From the NCBI GenBank assembly GCA_030247855.1, contig JAPDRN010000089.1, positions 83,016 to 147,015 of the forward strand: DNA of 64,000 bases. Reading direction: 5' to 3'. Source of the stretch: Knufia peltigerae. Taxonomy: Eukaryota > Ascomycota > Eurotiomycetes > Chaetothyriales > Trichomeriaceae. The translations under genes and the position numbers were made by a program. The notes beneath the pieces were generated by a model, which had not been told where the DNA came from, did no database searches, and saw only the letters and a list, made by a program, of their open reading frames with translations. Below, in pieces: positions 40,855-49,259 of the stretch (positions are counted from its first letter, which is position 1; every line of letters starts with the position of its first letter).

Positions 40855-43137
40855 ATGCCGTTTCATCCGTTCCAGCCCAGCGGCCTCAGCCTGGCCCTGG
40901 CAGTCGCGCTTGGACTGTCGAGTACTGAACAAGCGTCTGCACAGGCAACCGATACCGCGGCCACGCCGACCCAGCTCGATGCAGTGACCGTGACCGCGCA
41001 GAAGCGCGAGCAGTCGATCAAGGATGTGCCGATCTCGATCGCGGCAGTGACCGGCCAGGACATCGAGAAGCAGAACTTCACCGACTTCGAGCGGTTGTCG
41101 ACCCGCATTCCCGGCTTCTTCGTGCAGCAGCAGACCGACAGTTCGGCCAGCTTCGTGATGCGTGGCATCGAGGCCGGCAACTCCGGTGCGGTGTCCGAGC
41201 CGAGCATTTCCTTCTTCCTCAATGATGTGGACACCAGCCGCTCGCGCGGCATGCTGAAGGAACTGTTCGACATCGAGCGGGTCGAAGTGGCGAAGGGGCC
41301 GCAGGGCACGCTGTACGGCCGCGGCGCGCAGATCGGCGCCATCGCTGTGTACACGCGCAAGGCCGATCCCTCAAACGTGGAATGGCAGCTGGAAGGACAG
41401 CTAGGCAACCATGGTCTGTACAGCGCTACGGCCATCTACAACACGCCGCTGGTGAAGGACGAGCTGGGTCTGCGCCTGGCCGTACGCAAGCGGGAGCGCG
41501 ATGGCTACGCAAGCAACCTGGCCGGTGGCCCGAAGTTGAACGACGACGACATGGGCGCGGCGCGCATGTCGCTGCGCTGGCAGCCTTCCGACGCCCTTTC
41601 GATGGATCTGATCGTGGACCACCAGGCCGACGACGATGGCTTCGTGATGACCAAAGCGATCAACGTTGCCTCACCGGGCGGCGACACCAGCCCCTTCAGT
41701 GACGCTGCGCAGAACAGCTACGATCCACCGCAGCGTCGTCGCCAGACCGGGGTGACCCTGCTGACCGACTGGAATCTGTCAGATGCCTGGCAGCTGCGTT
41801 CCATCAGCGCTTGGCGCAAGGTGGAATTCTCCGAATCATGGGATATCGACGGCACCGCCTATCCCTTCCTGATCGGCCGCAACCTGGCCGACAACCAGCG
41901 CATCCTCAGCCAGGAGTTCCGCCTGGGCTTCGATGATGGCGGCATGTTCCGTGCCAACGTCGGTGCGGGCTACTACCAGGACAGCACCTACAACCTTGCC
42001 GAAACGGTGATCAACGAGCAGTACCTGCTGGCCGGCTTTCCACGCGTGGCCACACCGGTCACACGCTACCTGGGACGTGCGGTGACCGAGGGCGTGGCGA
42101 CCCGCACCTCCACCCGCAACCGGCGCGGCAGCGCTTCCGCCTACGCCAATGTATCGTGGGACCTGCTGCCGGTAGTTACCTTGGACGCCGGCGTGCGCTA
42201 TACCCGCGACCAGGCCCGCGTGCGCAACTGGGCGAGGGTGTCCACCATCGACGGCGTGGCGCCGATCGCCATGCCCAACGGCCTGGGCAATTCGCTGGGA
42301 CAGGAGTTCAGCACCGACGGCGACTTCAATCTGCTGCAGCCGCGCGCAGCGTTGACGTGGAAGCTCAGCGAGCAGATCAATTTGTATGCTGGCGTGTCAC
42401 GAGGCCTGCGCTCGGGCTACCCGCAGATCAGCTTCGCCGCACCGGTGAACGGACAACCGCGCCCGGTGTTCGGCAAGCTGGGTACCGAGGAAGTGCTCAA
42501 CTATGAAATCGGTGCCAAGGGCACGCTGGGCAAGCGCCTGTACTTCGACGCAGCAGCGTTCACCTACGACTACAAGGACTTCCAGACCCGCGCCAGCGAC
42601 ATCACCGTTGGCATGGTCAATGCCGGCAAAGCCTCCGCGCAGGGCCTGGAACTCAGTGGCGCGCTGCAGCTGACGCCGGAGCTGACCCTCTCGGCCGCCT
42701 ATGCCTATCTGCATACGCGCTATGACACCTTCAACGAGGTGGTCAACGGCGTGCTGGTGGACCGTTCCGGCAACGTGTTCCGGATGGCGCCCAAGCATAC
42801 CGCCAGCCTCAGCCTGGACTGGCGCGCGCCGGCGTTCGGTCGTTGGGAAGTGTTCGCCAACGGCAACTATGCGTGGCGGTCTCGCTACTACCTAAACAAC
42901 GACAATCTGGACAGCGAGAGCCAGAAGGCGTTCGGCCTGCTCGACCTGCGGGCCGGATTCGAACGCAACGATGGTGCGCTGATGGTCGAAGCCTACGTGG
43001 AAAATGCGCAGGACCGCGAATGGGTGCGCGATATCGGCAACGGTGGCAAGTTCTTCGGCGTGCCAACCGCCATCCGCGCCAATCCGCGGATGTTCGGCAT
43101 CCGTGTCCGCCTGCAGGGCTGGGGAGAAGCGCGATGA
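40855..43137 (+). CDS. TonB-dependent outer-membrane receptor
   Basis: A 760-aa receptor that imports a bulky ligand with TonB energy. The signal peptide ends near EQASAQA; the TonB box is LDAVTVTAQKREQS; the plug domain (about 55-165) carries RVEVAKGPQGTLYGRGAQIGAI; and a 22-strand-type barrel ends in a hydrophobic strand (MFGIRVRLQGW). It belongs to the VTVTAQKRE-type receptors common in xanthomonads and sphingomonads. The ATGA overlap with the following phospholipase-like gene suggests that one system binds and processes the same ligand. Confidence 0.92.
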   Translation: MPFHPFQPSGLSLALAVALGLSSTEQASAQATDTAATPTQLDAVTVTAQKREQSIKDVPISIAAVTGQDIEKQNFTDFERLSTRIPGFFVQQQTDSSASFVMRGIEAGNSGAVSEPSISFFLNDVDTSRSRGMLKELFDIERVEVAKGPQGTLYGRGAQIGAIAVYTRKADPSNVEWQLEGQLGNHGLYSATAIYNTPLVKDELGLRLAVRKRERDGYASNLAGGPKLNDDDMGAARMSLRWQPSDALSMDLIVDHQADDDGFVMTKAINVASPGGDTSPFSDAAQNSYDPPQRRRQTGVTLLTDWNLSDAWQLRSISAWRKVEFSESWDIDGTAYPFLIGRNLADNQRILSQEFRLGFDDGGMFRANVGAGYYQDSTYNLAETVINEQYLLAGFPRVATPVTRYLGRAVTEGVATRTSTRNRRGSASAYANVSWDLLPVVTLDAGVRYTRDQARVRNWARVSTIDGVAPIAMPNGLGNSLGQEFSTDGDFNLLQPRAALTWKLSEQINLYAGVSRGLRSGYPQISFAAPVNGQPRPVFGKLGTEEVLNYEIGAKGTLGKRLYFDAAAFTYDYKDFQTRASDITVGMVNAGKASAQGLELSGALQLTPELTLSAAYAYLHTRYDTFNEVVNGVLVDRSGNVFRMAPKHTASLSLDWRAPAFGRWEVFANGNYAWRSRYYLNNDNLDSESQKAFGLLDLRAGFERNDGALMVEAYVENAQDREWVRDIGNGGKFFGVPTAIRANPRMFGIRVRLQGWGEAR

Positions 43138-44330
43138 TCCGTTTCCTGTTGCCGGCGGCGCTGCTGTACACGCTGGGCTTCAATGCACTGGCGTCGGAGC
43201 CGCGCTTGAACCAGATCCAGGTCATCGGCACCCACAACAGTTACAGCCAGCCAGCCGATGCGCGTGTGTTCACGGTGATGGATCCGCTGTTGAAGCCGGT
43301 CATCGACGGCATGATGAAGCAGATGCCCGAGCAGATGCGGCAGGCCTTTGCCGATGAGCACCCGCATGCCTTCGATGGAGGCCTGCAGCCAGCGCTGGAC
43401 TATCGCTTCCCGACCCTGGATACACAGCTTCGATCCGGTCTGCGCAGTGTGGAGTTGGACTTGAATGTCGACCACGAGGGTGGACGTTTCAGTGATCCGC
43501 TTCCGTATCGCCTGCTGCGTGCGCGGGGCGTAGATGACCTAGAGCCCCTGCACGATGCCGCGTTGCGCGAGCCGGGATTGAAGACGCTGCACATGGTTGA
43601 TGTCGATTTCCGCAGCAGCTGCCCGACCTTCCGCCTGTGCCTGCAGCAACTGCGCGGCTGGTCCGACGCAAACCCTGGCCACACGCCGGTGTTCGTGCTG
43701 CTGGAACCGAAGTTCTCCAGTTTCACCACCGCAGTGACCGGTGCCACGCCGGTGCAGCCTTTCGATGCGCGCGCATTCTCTGAAATGGACGCGTCCATTG
43801 CCAGCATCCTCGGCCGGGAACGGGTCATCACACCAGACGATGTCCGCGGCCAGCAGCCTACCCTGGAAGCGGCTGCGCGCGCGGGCCAGTGGCCGACACT
43901 TTCGGCCGCACGCGGCAAGTTCGTGTTCCTGATGATCGTGCCGGGCCTGAACCTGAAAACGTTCGGACCGTATCTGCAGGGGCACCCGAACCTGGAAGGA
44001 CGCATCGCCTTCGTGCAGGGGCGGCCGGGCATGGACCACACGGCCTTTGTGATGATCGACAACGCACTGACCCGCGGTGATGAGATCCGCACGCTGGTGG
44101 GCGAGGGGTACCTGGTGCGTAGTCGCGCCGATATCGATACCGGCGAAGCGCGTGCGAATGATACGTCGCGGCGGGAAGCGGCATTGGCCAGTGGTGCGCA
44201 GATCATTTCCACCGACTACCCGTTCACGCCGAACATCTTCGGCAACGACTATGTGGTGAAACCCTTTGCCCAGGGGCTGCGGGCGAACCCGGTGAATGGT
44301 GCTGCGGGCATCGCCCAGCCGCGTCCATAG
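43134..44330 (+). CDS. Secreted PI-PLC-like phosphodiesterase
   Basis: A 398-aa exported enzyme with a signal peptide (MIRFLLPAALLYTLGFNALAS). The X-domain fold of phosphatidylinositol-specific phospholipase C is indicated by QIQVIGTHNSY with the catalytic His, GLRSVELDLNVD, HMVDVDFRSSC and late IISTDYPF. It resembles the Ca2+-dependent PI-PLC1-like bacterial group rather than Bacillus PI-PLC. The real substrate could be a glycerophospho- or inositol-phosphate compound. It is translationally coupled to the TonB receptor. Confidence 0.82.
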   Translation: MIRFLLPAALLYTLGFNALASEPRLNQIQVIGTHNSYSQPADARVFTVMDPLLKPVIDGMMKQMPEQMRQAFADEHPHAFDGGLQPALDYRFPTLDTQLRSGLRSVELDLNVDHEGGRFSDPLPYRLLRARGVDDLEPLHDAALREPGLKTLHMVDVDFRSSCPTFRLCLQQLRGWSDANPGHTPVFVLLEPKFSSFTTAVTGATPVQPFDARAFSEMDASIASILGRERVITPDDVRGQQPTLEAAARAGQWPTLSAARGKFVFLMIVPGLNLKTFGPYLQGHPNLEGRIAFVQGRPGMDHTAFVMIDNALTRGDEIRTLVGEGYLVRSRADIDTGEARANDTSRREAALASGAQIISTDYPFTPNIFGNDYVVKPFAQGLRANPVNGAAGIAQPRP

Positions 44331-44371
44331 CGCTGCCGACTGGCGATTGCGATGCCTTTCCTTGCGGTCGA

Positions 44372-44398
44372 GCCGCGCCCGCTGCAAACGGGCGCGGC
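44372..44398. terminator. GC hairpin after the PI-PLC-like gene
   Basis: GCCGCGCCCG-CTGCAAA-CGGGCGCGGC, a perfect 10-bp stem in the convergent gap. There is no T tract on either strand, so it is a 3'-end structure rather than a textbook terminator. Confidence 0.5.
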
Positions 44399-44408
44399 AG
44401 GCGCCTGT

Positions 44409-44873
44409 TCAGGGGGCGAAACGGATCTGATTGGCGTCGCGGATCTGGATCTGGGTCTGGTAGTAGTACTTGTCGCTTTGCTGGCCGTTCGAATCGATGA
44501 AGGCGACGCGTACCCGACCCGCGGTACCACGCACCAGCAGGCGCCGGTTCTGCAGCTGTTCGAGCTTCATGCCGAATGCTTTTTCCAGTTCCGGGCGCAG
44601 CGCGGCATCGATGTTGAGCGTGATGTTGAGTGGATGTCGGTAATCGCGCTCGCTGTTGAGGTAGATGCGCTCGCCTTCGGTACCGGTGGCCTGCACGGTC
44701 AGCACGAAAACGCCGGAGATGCCGCGAGTGGGATCATCCTGCGCCGCACGCACCGCTTCGTAGTTGCCGATATAGCCCGGTGGCGGTATCGGTTGTCGGT
44801 CAAGGCGATGCGCGCAGCCAGTGGCGAGCAGCAGTGGGATCAACAGGGCAGACATCAGGGCAGGGCGATACAT
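44409..44873 (-). CDS. Lipoprotein of unknown function
   Basis: A 154-aa lipoprotein with lipobox LLATGC (Cys20, MYRPALMSALLIPLLLATGC). The mature part contains GVFVLTVQATGTEGERIYLNSERDYRHPLNITLNI and GRVRVAFIDSNGQQSDKYYYQTQIQI, a beta-rich pattern. I do not recognise a named family. The 180 bp between it and the plus-strand gene at 45054 contain only the paired upstream regions. Confidence 0.7.
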   Translation of the reverse strand: MYRPALMSALLIPLLLATGCAHRLDRQPIPPPGYIGNYEAVRAAQDDPTRGISGVFVLTVQATGTEGERIYLNSERDYRHPLNITLNIDAALRPELEKAFGMKLEQLQNRRLLVRGTAGRVRVAFIDSNGQQSDKYYYQTQIQIRDANQIRFAP

Positions 44874-45053
44874 GGCGCATCCTTGTGCGAGGTGATCAGC
44901 CGATTGTGATCACGCGACGATGACGATCACAAGCACTGCAGGAGCGTGATGGCTGCACGCGCCGTTCGCAGGCAGCCGACCACTGCATCACGCAGGCGCG
45001 GCTAGCGTTGTCTGCGTCACGCTGGCCTGTTGCCGGCGACGTGGGAGCGATTC

Positions 45054-45227
45054 ATGACCGAACACGACAAGAAGCCCTCCAACGCACGCGAAGGTGTGCA
45101 GGAGAGTCGGCAGGACAAGCGGCAGGATGACGTGGCCAAGCAGCGTCCCGGCCAGCAGGACCAGAAGGTGCGCGATGCACATTCACGTGCACCCGCGCGC
45201 AAGGACGGCGGGCAGGACCCGGCCTGA
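45054..45227 (+). CDS. Small disordered hydrophilic protein
   Basis: 57 aa, almost entirely charged or Gln/Pro (MTEHDKKPSNAREGVQESRQDKRQDDVAKQRPGQQDQK...), with no hydrophobic core. GGGAG lies seven bases before the ATG. The composition resembles small stress-induced hydrophilins. It is short enough that chance must be considered, but the ribosome site and codon use support it. Confidence 0.5.
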   Translation: MTEHDKKPSNAREGVQESRQDKRQDDVAKQRPGQQDQKVRDAHSRAPARKDGGQDPA

Positions 45228-45239
45228 GCGGCTGGCCAA

Positions 45240-45270
45240 AACAGAAAGCCCCGGCAGTGCCGGGGCTCTC
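45240..45270 (-). terminator. Terminator of tRNA-Ala
   Basis: AGCCCCG-GCAGTGC-CGGGGCT followed on the minus strand by TTTCTGTTTT. It lies 12 bp past the tRNA 3' end. Confidence 0.85.
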
Positions 45271-45281
45271 TGTACTTCATA

Positions 45282-45306
45282 TGGTGGAGCCAAGGAGGAT
45301 CGAACT

Positions 45307-45350
<44 letters not shown>

Positions 45351-45357
45351 TGGCCCC
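45282..45357 (-). tRNA. tRNA-Ala (anticodon CGC)
   Basis: A 76-nt cloverleaf: acceptor GGGGCCA/TGGCTCC, D-arm GCTCAGCTGGGAGAGC, anticodon stem CGTCG/TGACG (one G-T) with loop TTCGCAA, T-loop TTCGATC, encoded CCA. Anticodon CGC reads the GCG codon, which is heavily used in this genome. Confidence 0.96.
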
Positions 45358-45409
45358 AAGGGGATGTTGCATCCCGTGGGCAGCGGAGCTGGCGCCACGT
45401 GACGGACCT

Positions 45410-45439
45410 AGCATAGCGCCGCCAGGTGCCGGCTGCCAA
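45410..45439 (-). promoter_or_regulatory. tRNA-Ala promoter
   Basis: On the minus strand TTGGCA (45434-45439), an 18-bp spacer, and TATGCT (45410-45415), about 45 bp before the tRNA. Confidence 0.55.
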
Positions 45440-45494
45440 GGGGCACGCAGGGACGCAGCGGAATCGCCGCTGCGTCCCTCTGCGGCCCGTCGTT

Positions 45495-46409
45495 TCAGGG
45501 CAGCAGGGCCCCCGCGCGCTGGATCGCGATATCGGTCGCAGCCGACACGCCCTGCAGGTGGATGCAGGCGTGGATCATCCCCGGCAGGCGCTCCAGCGTG
45601 CAGTCCACGCCCGCCTCCTGCAGGTGCGCGGCGTACTGTTCAGCTTCGTCGCGCAGCGGGTCGAACTCACAGCTCAGTACCGTGGCCGCTGGCAGCCCGC
45701 GCAGATCGCGGGCATGCAGGGGCGAAGCCAGCGGCTGCCGGCGGTCACCGTCGCCCAGGTAGGCCTGCCAACAGCGCTGCATCAGTTCGGCGCTGAGGTG
45801 GTAGCCGACGGCGAACTCGCGATAGGAGCTACTGGCCATGGTGGCATCCAGTGCCGGGTACAGCAGCAGTTGATGCGATGGCAACGGCAGCCCCTGATCG
45901 CGCAGCAGCAGGCAGCACGCGGCGGCGAGATTGCCGCCGGCGCTGTCACCACCGATGACCAGCCGTGCCGGATCAAGACCCAGCGCGGCGGCATTGGCCT
46001 GCAGCCACAGCCAGGCATCGGCGACGTCGTGCAGCGGCGTCGGGAACGGGTGCTCGGGCGCCAGGCGATAGCCGACGGCAGCGATGACATGGCCGCTGGC
46101 ATTGGCCAGGGCCCGGCAGGGGCCGTCATAGACCGCCAACGAGCACTGGAACCAGCCACCGCCGTGGGCGAACAACAGGGCAGGGCGCGGATCCGTGCCG
46201 CTGCCTGCGGGCGTGTACAGGCGCACGACCAGCGCATGGGCGTCGCGCGCGCTGATGACGTGCTCCACGACATGCGATACCGCCTCGGCGGCACCCTGCA
46301 GCGTGGGCAGCGCCTGCTCGCTCAGTGCGCGCAGTTCCAGTAGATCGCCTGGCAGCGGTTGCGCCGCCACCGCATCCACGAACGACCGCAACGCAGGTTC
46401 AAGCGGCAT
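45495..46409 (-). CDS. Alpha/beta hydrolase, acetyl-esterase (HSL) family
   Basis: A 304-aa esterase of the hormone-sensitive-lipase group. The oxyanion motif is FAHGGGWF (near 90), the nucleophile elbow GGDSAGGNLAAA, with catalytic Asp in CEFDPLRDEAEQYA and His in GMIHACIHL. It likely hydrolyses short acyl esters. The start at 46409 overlaps the end of the upstream gene by 11 bp. It is the third gene of an operon with a second hydrolase and a sugar isomerase-like protein. Confidence 0.88.
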   Translation of the reverse strand: MPLEPALRSFVDAVAAQPLPGDLLELRALSEQALPTLQGAAEAVSHVVEHVISARDAHALVVRLYTPAGSGTDPRPALLFAHGGGWFQCSLAVYDGPCRALANASGHVIAAVGYRLAPEHPFPTPLHDVADAWLWLQANAAALGLDPARLVIGGDSAGGNLAAACCLLLRDQGLPLPSHQLLLYPALDATMASSSYREFAVGYHLSAELMQRCWQAYLGDGDRRQPLASPLHARDLRGLPAATVLSCEFDPLRDEAEQYAAHLQEAGVDCTLERLPGMIHACIHLQGVSAATDIAIQRAGALLP

Positions 46410-47292
46410 GGTCAGCCTCCTGCAGGAACGGCAGCAGTTGCGCCAGGAAGGCCTGCGGTGCTTCTTCCATGATGAAGTGGCCACAGCCCGGCACGACGCT
46501 GCCACGCAGGTCATCGGCGTGCGGCTGCAGGGTCAGCATCGGGGCGTTGCCGGTGGCGTGCTCGGCGCCGATGGCCAGCACCGGCATCGTCAACCGGCGT
46601 TGTGCGCGGATCTGGTTCTGGCGGATGGTTTCCGGGATCGCGCGGTACCAGGCAAACCCTGCACGCAACGCGCCGGGTCGGCTGTAGGCAGCGATATAGG
46701 TTTCGCTGGCTACCGCGTCGCGCCGGTACGACCAGCGGTCGAACATGAATTCCAAGTAGGCGCGTTCGCGACCGCTGATGAGTGCCTCGGGCAGATCGGG
46801 CACCTGGTTGAACATGAAGTGCCACAGGAAGATGTTGTCGGCTGGCGCGGCGAAGATGCCCGGCTCAGGCGCCAGCCCGGGAATCACCGCTTCGGTCACG
46901 GCCAGGTGCTGTACCGCCTGCGGCTGGTCGCTGGCCAGCGCATAGCCGATCCACATGCCGATGTCATGGCCGACCACCTGGTAGCGCTCGTGGCCGAGAG
47001 CCTGCATGGTTTGATGCAGTACCGCGGCGGCACTGCCGGTGTCGTAACCGTGCGCGGGACGATCGGATTCGCCGATGCCGGGCGGGTCGACCGCGATCGC
47101 TTCGAATCCGGCCTCGGCCAGCGCGTGCAGCACGTGGCGCCAGGCGTACCAGGTCTGCGGCCAGCCCGGGATCAACAGCACCGGTTGCCCGCTGCCAGCG
47201 GATACGCAATGCACGCGCTGGCCGTCGATGCGCAGATAGTGGTGGCGCAGGGTGTCGTCGCCGGAGGTACCAGCGGTGGGGATGTTCGTCAT
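46399..47292 (-). CDS. Alpha/beta hydrolase with Asp nucleophile (epoxide hydrolase/dehalogenase type)
   Basis: A 297-aa hydrolase. The elbow is VVGHDIGMWIG, i.e. G-x-Asp-x-G, which points to the epoxide hydrolase / haloacetate dehalogenase branch rather than a serine esterase. PGWPQTWYAWR supplies the oxyanion HGWP-like motif, and GCGHFIMEEAP the catalytic His. It lies between the TIM-barrel gene (20-bp gap) and the acetyl-esterase (11-bp overlap), all likely cotranscribed under the divergent TetR. Confidence 0.86.
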   Translation of the reverse strand: MTNIPTAGTSGDDTLRHHYLRIDGQRVHCVSAGSGQPVLLIPGWPQTWYAWRHVLHALAEAGFEAIAVDPPGIGESDRPAHGYDTGSAAAVLHQTMQALGHERYQVVGHDIGMWIGYALASDQPQAVQHLAVTEAVIPGLAPEPGIFAAPADNIFLWHFMFNQVPDLPEALISGRERAYLEFMFDRWSYRRDAVASETYIAAYSRPGALRAGFAWYRAIPETIRQNQIRAQRRLTMPVLAIGAEHATGNAPMLTLQPHADDLRGSVVPGCGHFIMEEAPQAFLAQLLPFLQEADHAA

Positions 47293-47312
47293 GGGAATGT
47301 TCCTGTTGGGGC

Positions 47313-48368
47313 TCAGGCGATGCCGAGCATGTGCTGCATCTGGGCGCTGCTGATCGGCGCGCCGGCGAAGTCGTCGAAGATCTTGTCGGTGACCGGGATG
47401 ATGTGATCGCGGATGAAGGCGGCACCTTCGCGCGCGCCGGCTTCCTGGTCCTTCAGGCAGCACTCCCACTCCAATGTTGCCCAGCCGGCGTAGTCGTACT
47501 GCGCCAGCTTGGAGAAGATCGACTTGAAATCGACCTGGCCATCGCCCAGCGAGCGGAAGCGGCCGGCGCGTTCGGTCCAGTCGGCGTAGCCACCGTAGAT
47601 GCCCTGGCGGCCATTGGGACGGAACTCCGCGTCCTTGACATGGAACATGCGGATCAACGGATGGTAGATATCCAGGAACTGCAGGTAATCAAGCTGCTGC
47701 AGCACGAAGTGGCTGGGATCGAACAGGATGCGGCAACGTTCGTGCTGGCCCACACGCTCGAAGAAGCGTTCGAAGCTGGTGCCATCGTGCAGGTCTTCGC
47801 TGGGATGGATTTCGTAGCAGAGGTTGATGCCGTTGTCCTCGCAGGTATCGAGGATCGGCCGCCAGCGGCGTGCCAGCTCATCGAACGCGGTATCGATCAG
47901 GCCCGGCGGACGCTGCGGGAACGGGAACAGGTAGGGCCAGGCGAACGAGCCGGAGAAGGTGCCCATGTCCTGCAGGCCGAGCCGGCGCGAGGCGCGGGCG
48001 GCCAGGTGCAGCTGCTGCTGCGCCCATTCGCTGCGTGCCTTCGGGTTGCCGCGCAGTGCTTCCGGTGCGAATCCATCGCACAGTTCATCGTAGGCCGGGT
48101 GCACGGCCACCAGCTGGCCCAGGATGTGGGTGGTCAGCTCGCTGACCTGCAGGCCGTGCTCGGCCAGGGTGCCACGCAGGTCATCGCAGTAGTCCTGGCT
48201 GTCGGCGGCGGTGGCCAGGTCGAACAGGCGCGCGTCCCATGCCGGAATCTGCAGGGCCTTGAAGCCATGGCCGGCGGCCCAGGCGGCGATGCCGGACAGG
48301 CTGTCGAACGGCGCTTGGTCGCCAGCGAACTGCGCCAGATGCAGGCTGGGGCCTTTGAGGGTTTGCAT
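47313..48368 (-). CDS. Sugar phosphate isomerase/epimerase-like TIM-barrel protein
   Basis: A 351-aa member of the xylose isomerase-like / AP endonuclease-2 TIM-barrel family. The metal-site region includes NLCYEIHPSEDLHDG, ILFDPSHFVLQQLDYL, RMFHVKDAEF and GWATLEWECCLKD, as in inosose dehydratases and related sugar epimerases. The start at 48368 has GGAG upstream. It is the first gene of the three-gene operon divergent from TetR; its substrate is probably a sugar or cyclitol derivative. Confidence 0.85.
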   Translation of the reverse strand: MQTLKGPSLHLAQFAGDQAPFDSLSGIAAWAAGHGFKALQIPAWDARLFDLATAADSQDYCDDLRGTLAEHGLQVSELTTHILGQLVAVHPAYDELCDGFAPEALRGNPKARSEWAQQQLHLAARASRRLGLQDMGTFSGSFAWPYLFPFPQRPPGLIDTAFDELARRWRPILDTCEDNGINLCYEIHPSEDLHDGTSFERFFERVGQHERCRILFDPSHFVLQQLDYLQFLDIYHPLIRMFHVKDAEFRPNGRQGIYGGYADWTERAGRFRSLGDGQVDFKSIFSKLAQYDYAGWATLEWECCLKDQEAGAREGAAFIRDHIIPVTDKIFDDFAGAPISSAQMQHMLGIA

Positions 48369-48383
48369 GTGTTGCTCCAATTA

Positions 48384-48399
48384 TTTGTTGATCAACAAA
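48384..48399. promoter_or_regulatory. 16-bp perfect palindromic operator
   Basis: TTTGTTGATCAACAAA, exactly self-complementary, sits 15 bp upstream of the isomerase-like gene in the divergent region with the TetR gene. It is the best candidate operator for that regulator. Confidence 0.65.
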
Positions 48400-48469
48400 G
48401 AATAGGCGCGTGCATCGGGATGGTCAACACCCGCGTTACACTGCGCGCTTCAGAACGGCAGGCAGGCAG

Positions 48470-49051
48470 ATGGCAGGGCGACCGCGCGAATTCGACAGGG
48501 ACCAGGCATTGCGCAAGGCGATGCTGCTGTTCTGGCAGCACGGCTATGAGGGCACCTCGATGTCGGCCCTGGTCGAAGCGCTTGGCATTGCCTCGGCGCG
48601 CATCTACGCCGCGTTCGGCAGCAAGGAGCAACTGTTCCGCGAAGCGGTGGCGCTGTACGAGGACGGCGAGGGCGGCTTCGCGCCGCGCGCGCTGGAACAG
48701 GCGTCACTGCGCGATGCGATCGGCAGCATGCTGCGTGATGCCGTGCTGACCTATACCCGTCGCGGTCGTCCGCATGGCTGCCTGGTGGTGTCCTCGGCCA
48801 GCAGCGTGTCACCGGATGGCGAGGGCGTACGCGACTGGCTGGCCAGCCACCGCCGCCAGCGCACGGCGGCGATCATCGCGCGGCTGCAGCAGGCGCAGGC
48901 GGCAGGCGAGCTGGCGGCCGATCTGTCCGTGCAGGCCCTGGGTGATCATTTCGCCACGGTGCTGCATGGCATCTCGGTGCAGGCGCGAGACGGCATCAGC
49001 CGCGAACGCCTACTGGCGATGGTCGAGGTTGCGCTGGCGCCGTTGCCGTGA
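48470..49051 (+). CDS. TetR-family regulator divergent from the hydrolase operon
   Basis: A 193-aa regulator beginning MAGRPREFDRDQALRKAMLLFWQHGYEGTSM with helix-turn-helix SALVEALGIASARIYAAFGSKEQLF (about 33-57) and the C-terminal domain of the TetR_C subgroup common in quinone/aldehyde-responsive repressors. A CLVVSSA segment contributes a cysteine. Divergent orientation, with the palindrome at 48384 between the genes, suggests it controls the isomerase-hydrolase operon. Confidence 0.88.
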   Translation: MAGRPREFDRDQALRKAMLLFWQHGYEGTSMSALVEALGIASARIYAAFGSKEQLFREAVALYEDGEGGFAPRALEQASLRDAIGSMLRDAVLTYTRRGRPHGCLVVSSASSVSPDGEGVRDWLASHRRQRTAAIIARLQQAQAAGELAADLSVQALGDHFATVLHGISVQARDGISRERLLAMVEVALAPLP

Positions 49052-49056
49052 GATCC

Positions 49057-49097
49057 GGGGTCAGATCCGTTTCCCCTTGGGAAACGGATCTGACCCC
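49057..49097. repeat. 41-bp perfect palindrome (GGGGTCAGATCC type)
   Basis: 19-bp arms (49057-49075 with 49079-49097) around CTT. Sequences of the form GGGGTCAGA...TCTGACCCC are widespread intergenic repeats in xanthomonads and other high-GC proteobacteria. It begins five bases after the TetR stop and may act as its terminator. Confidence 0.8.
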
Positions 49098-49159
49098 AGG
49101 CGGTGCTGGCTGACTGTGCCGAAACCGCTTGTTTCACCGGGTTCGGGTGCCGCGCAACG

Positions 49160-49174
49160 AAATTGTAACAATTT
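49160..49174. promoter_or_regulatory. Palindrome AAATTGT-A-ACAATTT before the second TonB receptor
   Basis: A perfect 7-bp-arm inverted repeat in an otherwise GC-rich leader, followed by TTGGAGGATAATGG. It lies 86 bp before the receptor start and is a possible regulator site. Confidence 0.4.
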
Positions 49175-49259
49175 GGAGGATAATGGCCGCTTGCGCAGTT
49201 TTTCTCCTATTTGCCGCCCGGTCAGCGCAGGCCGCACGGACGCCTCCTCAGAGCTTTCG

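Noticed and set aside
44890..44930. CRP/Clp-type site around TGTGATCACG before the 44409 lipoprotein gene
   Set aside because: Only one half matches TGTGA-N6-TCACA at the correct spacing.
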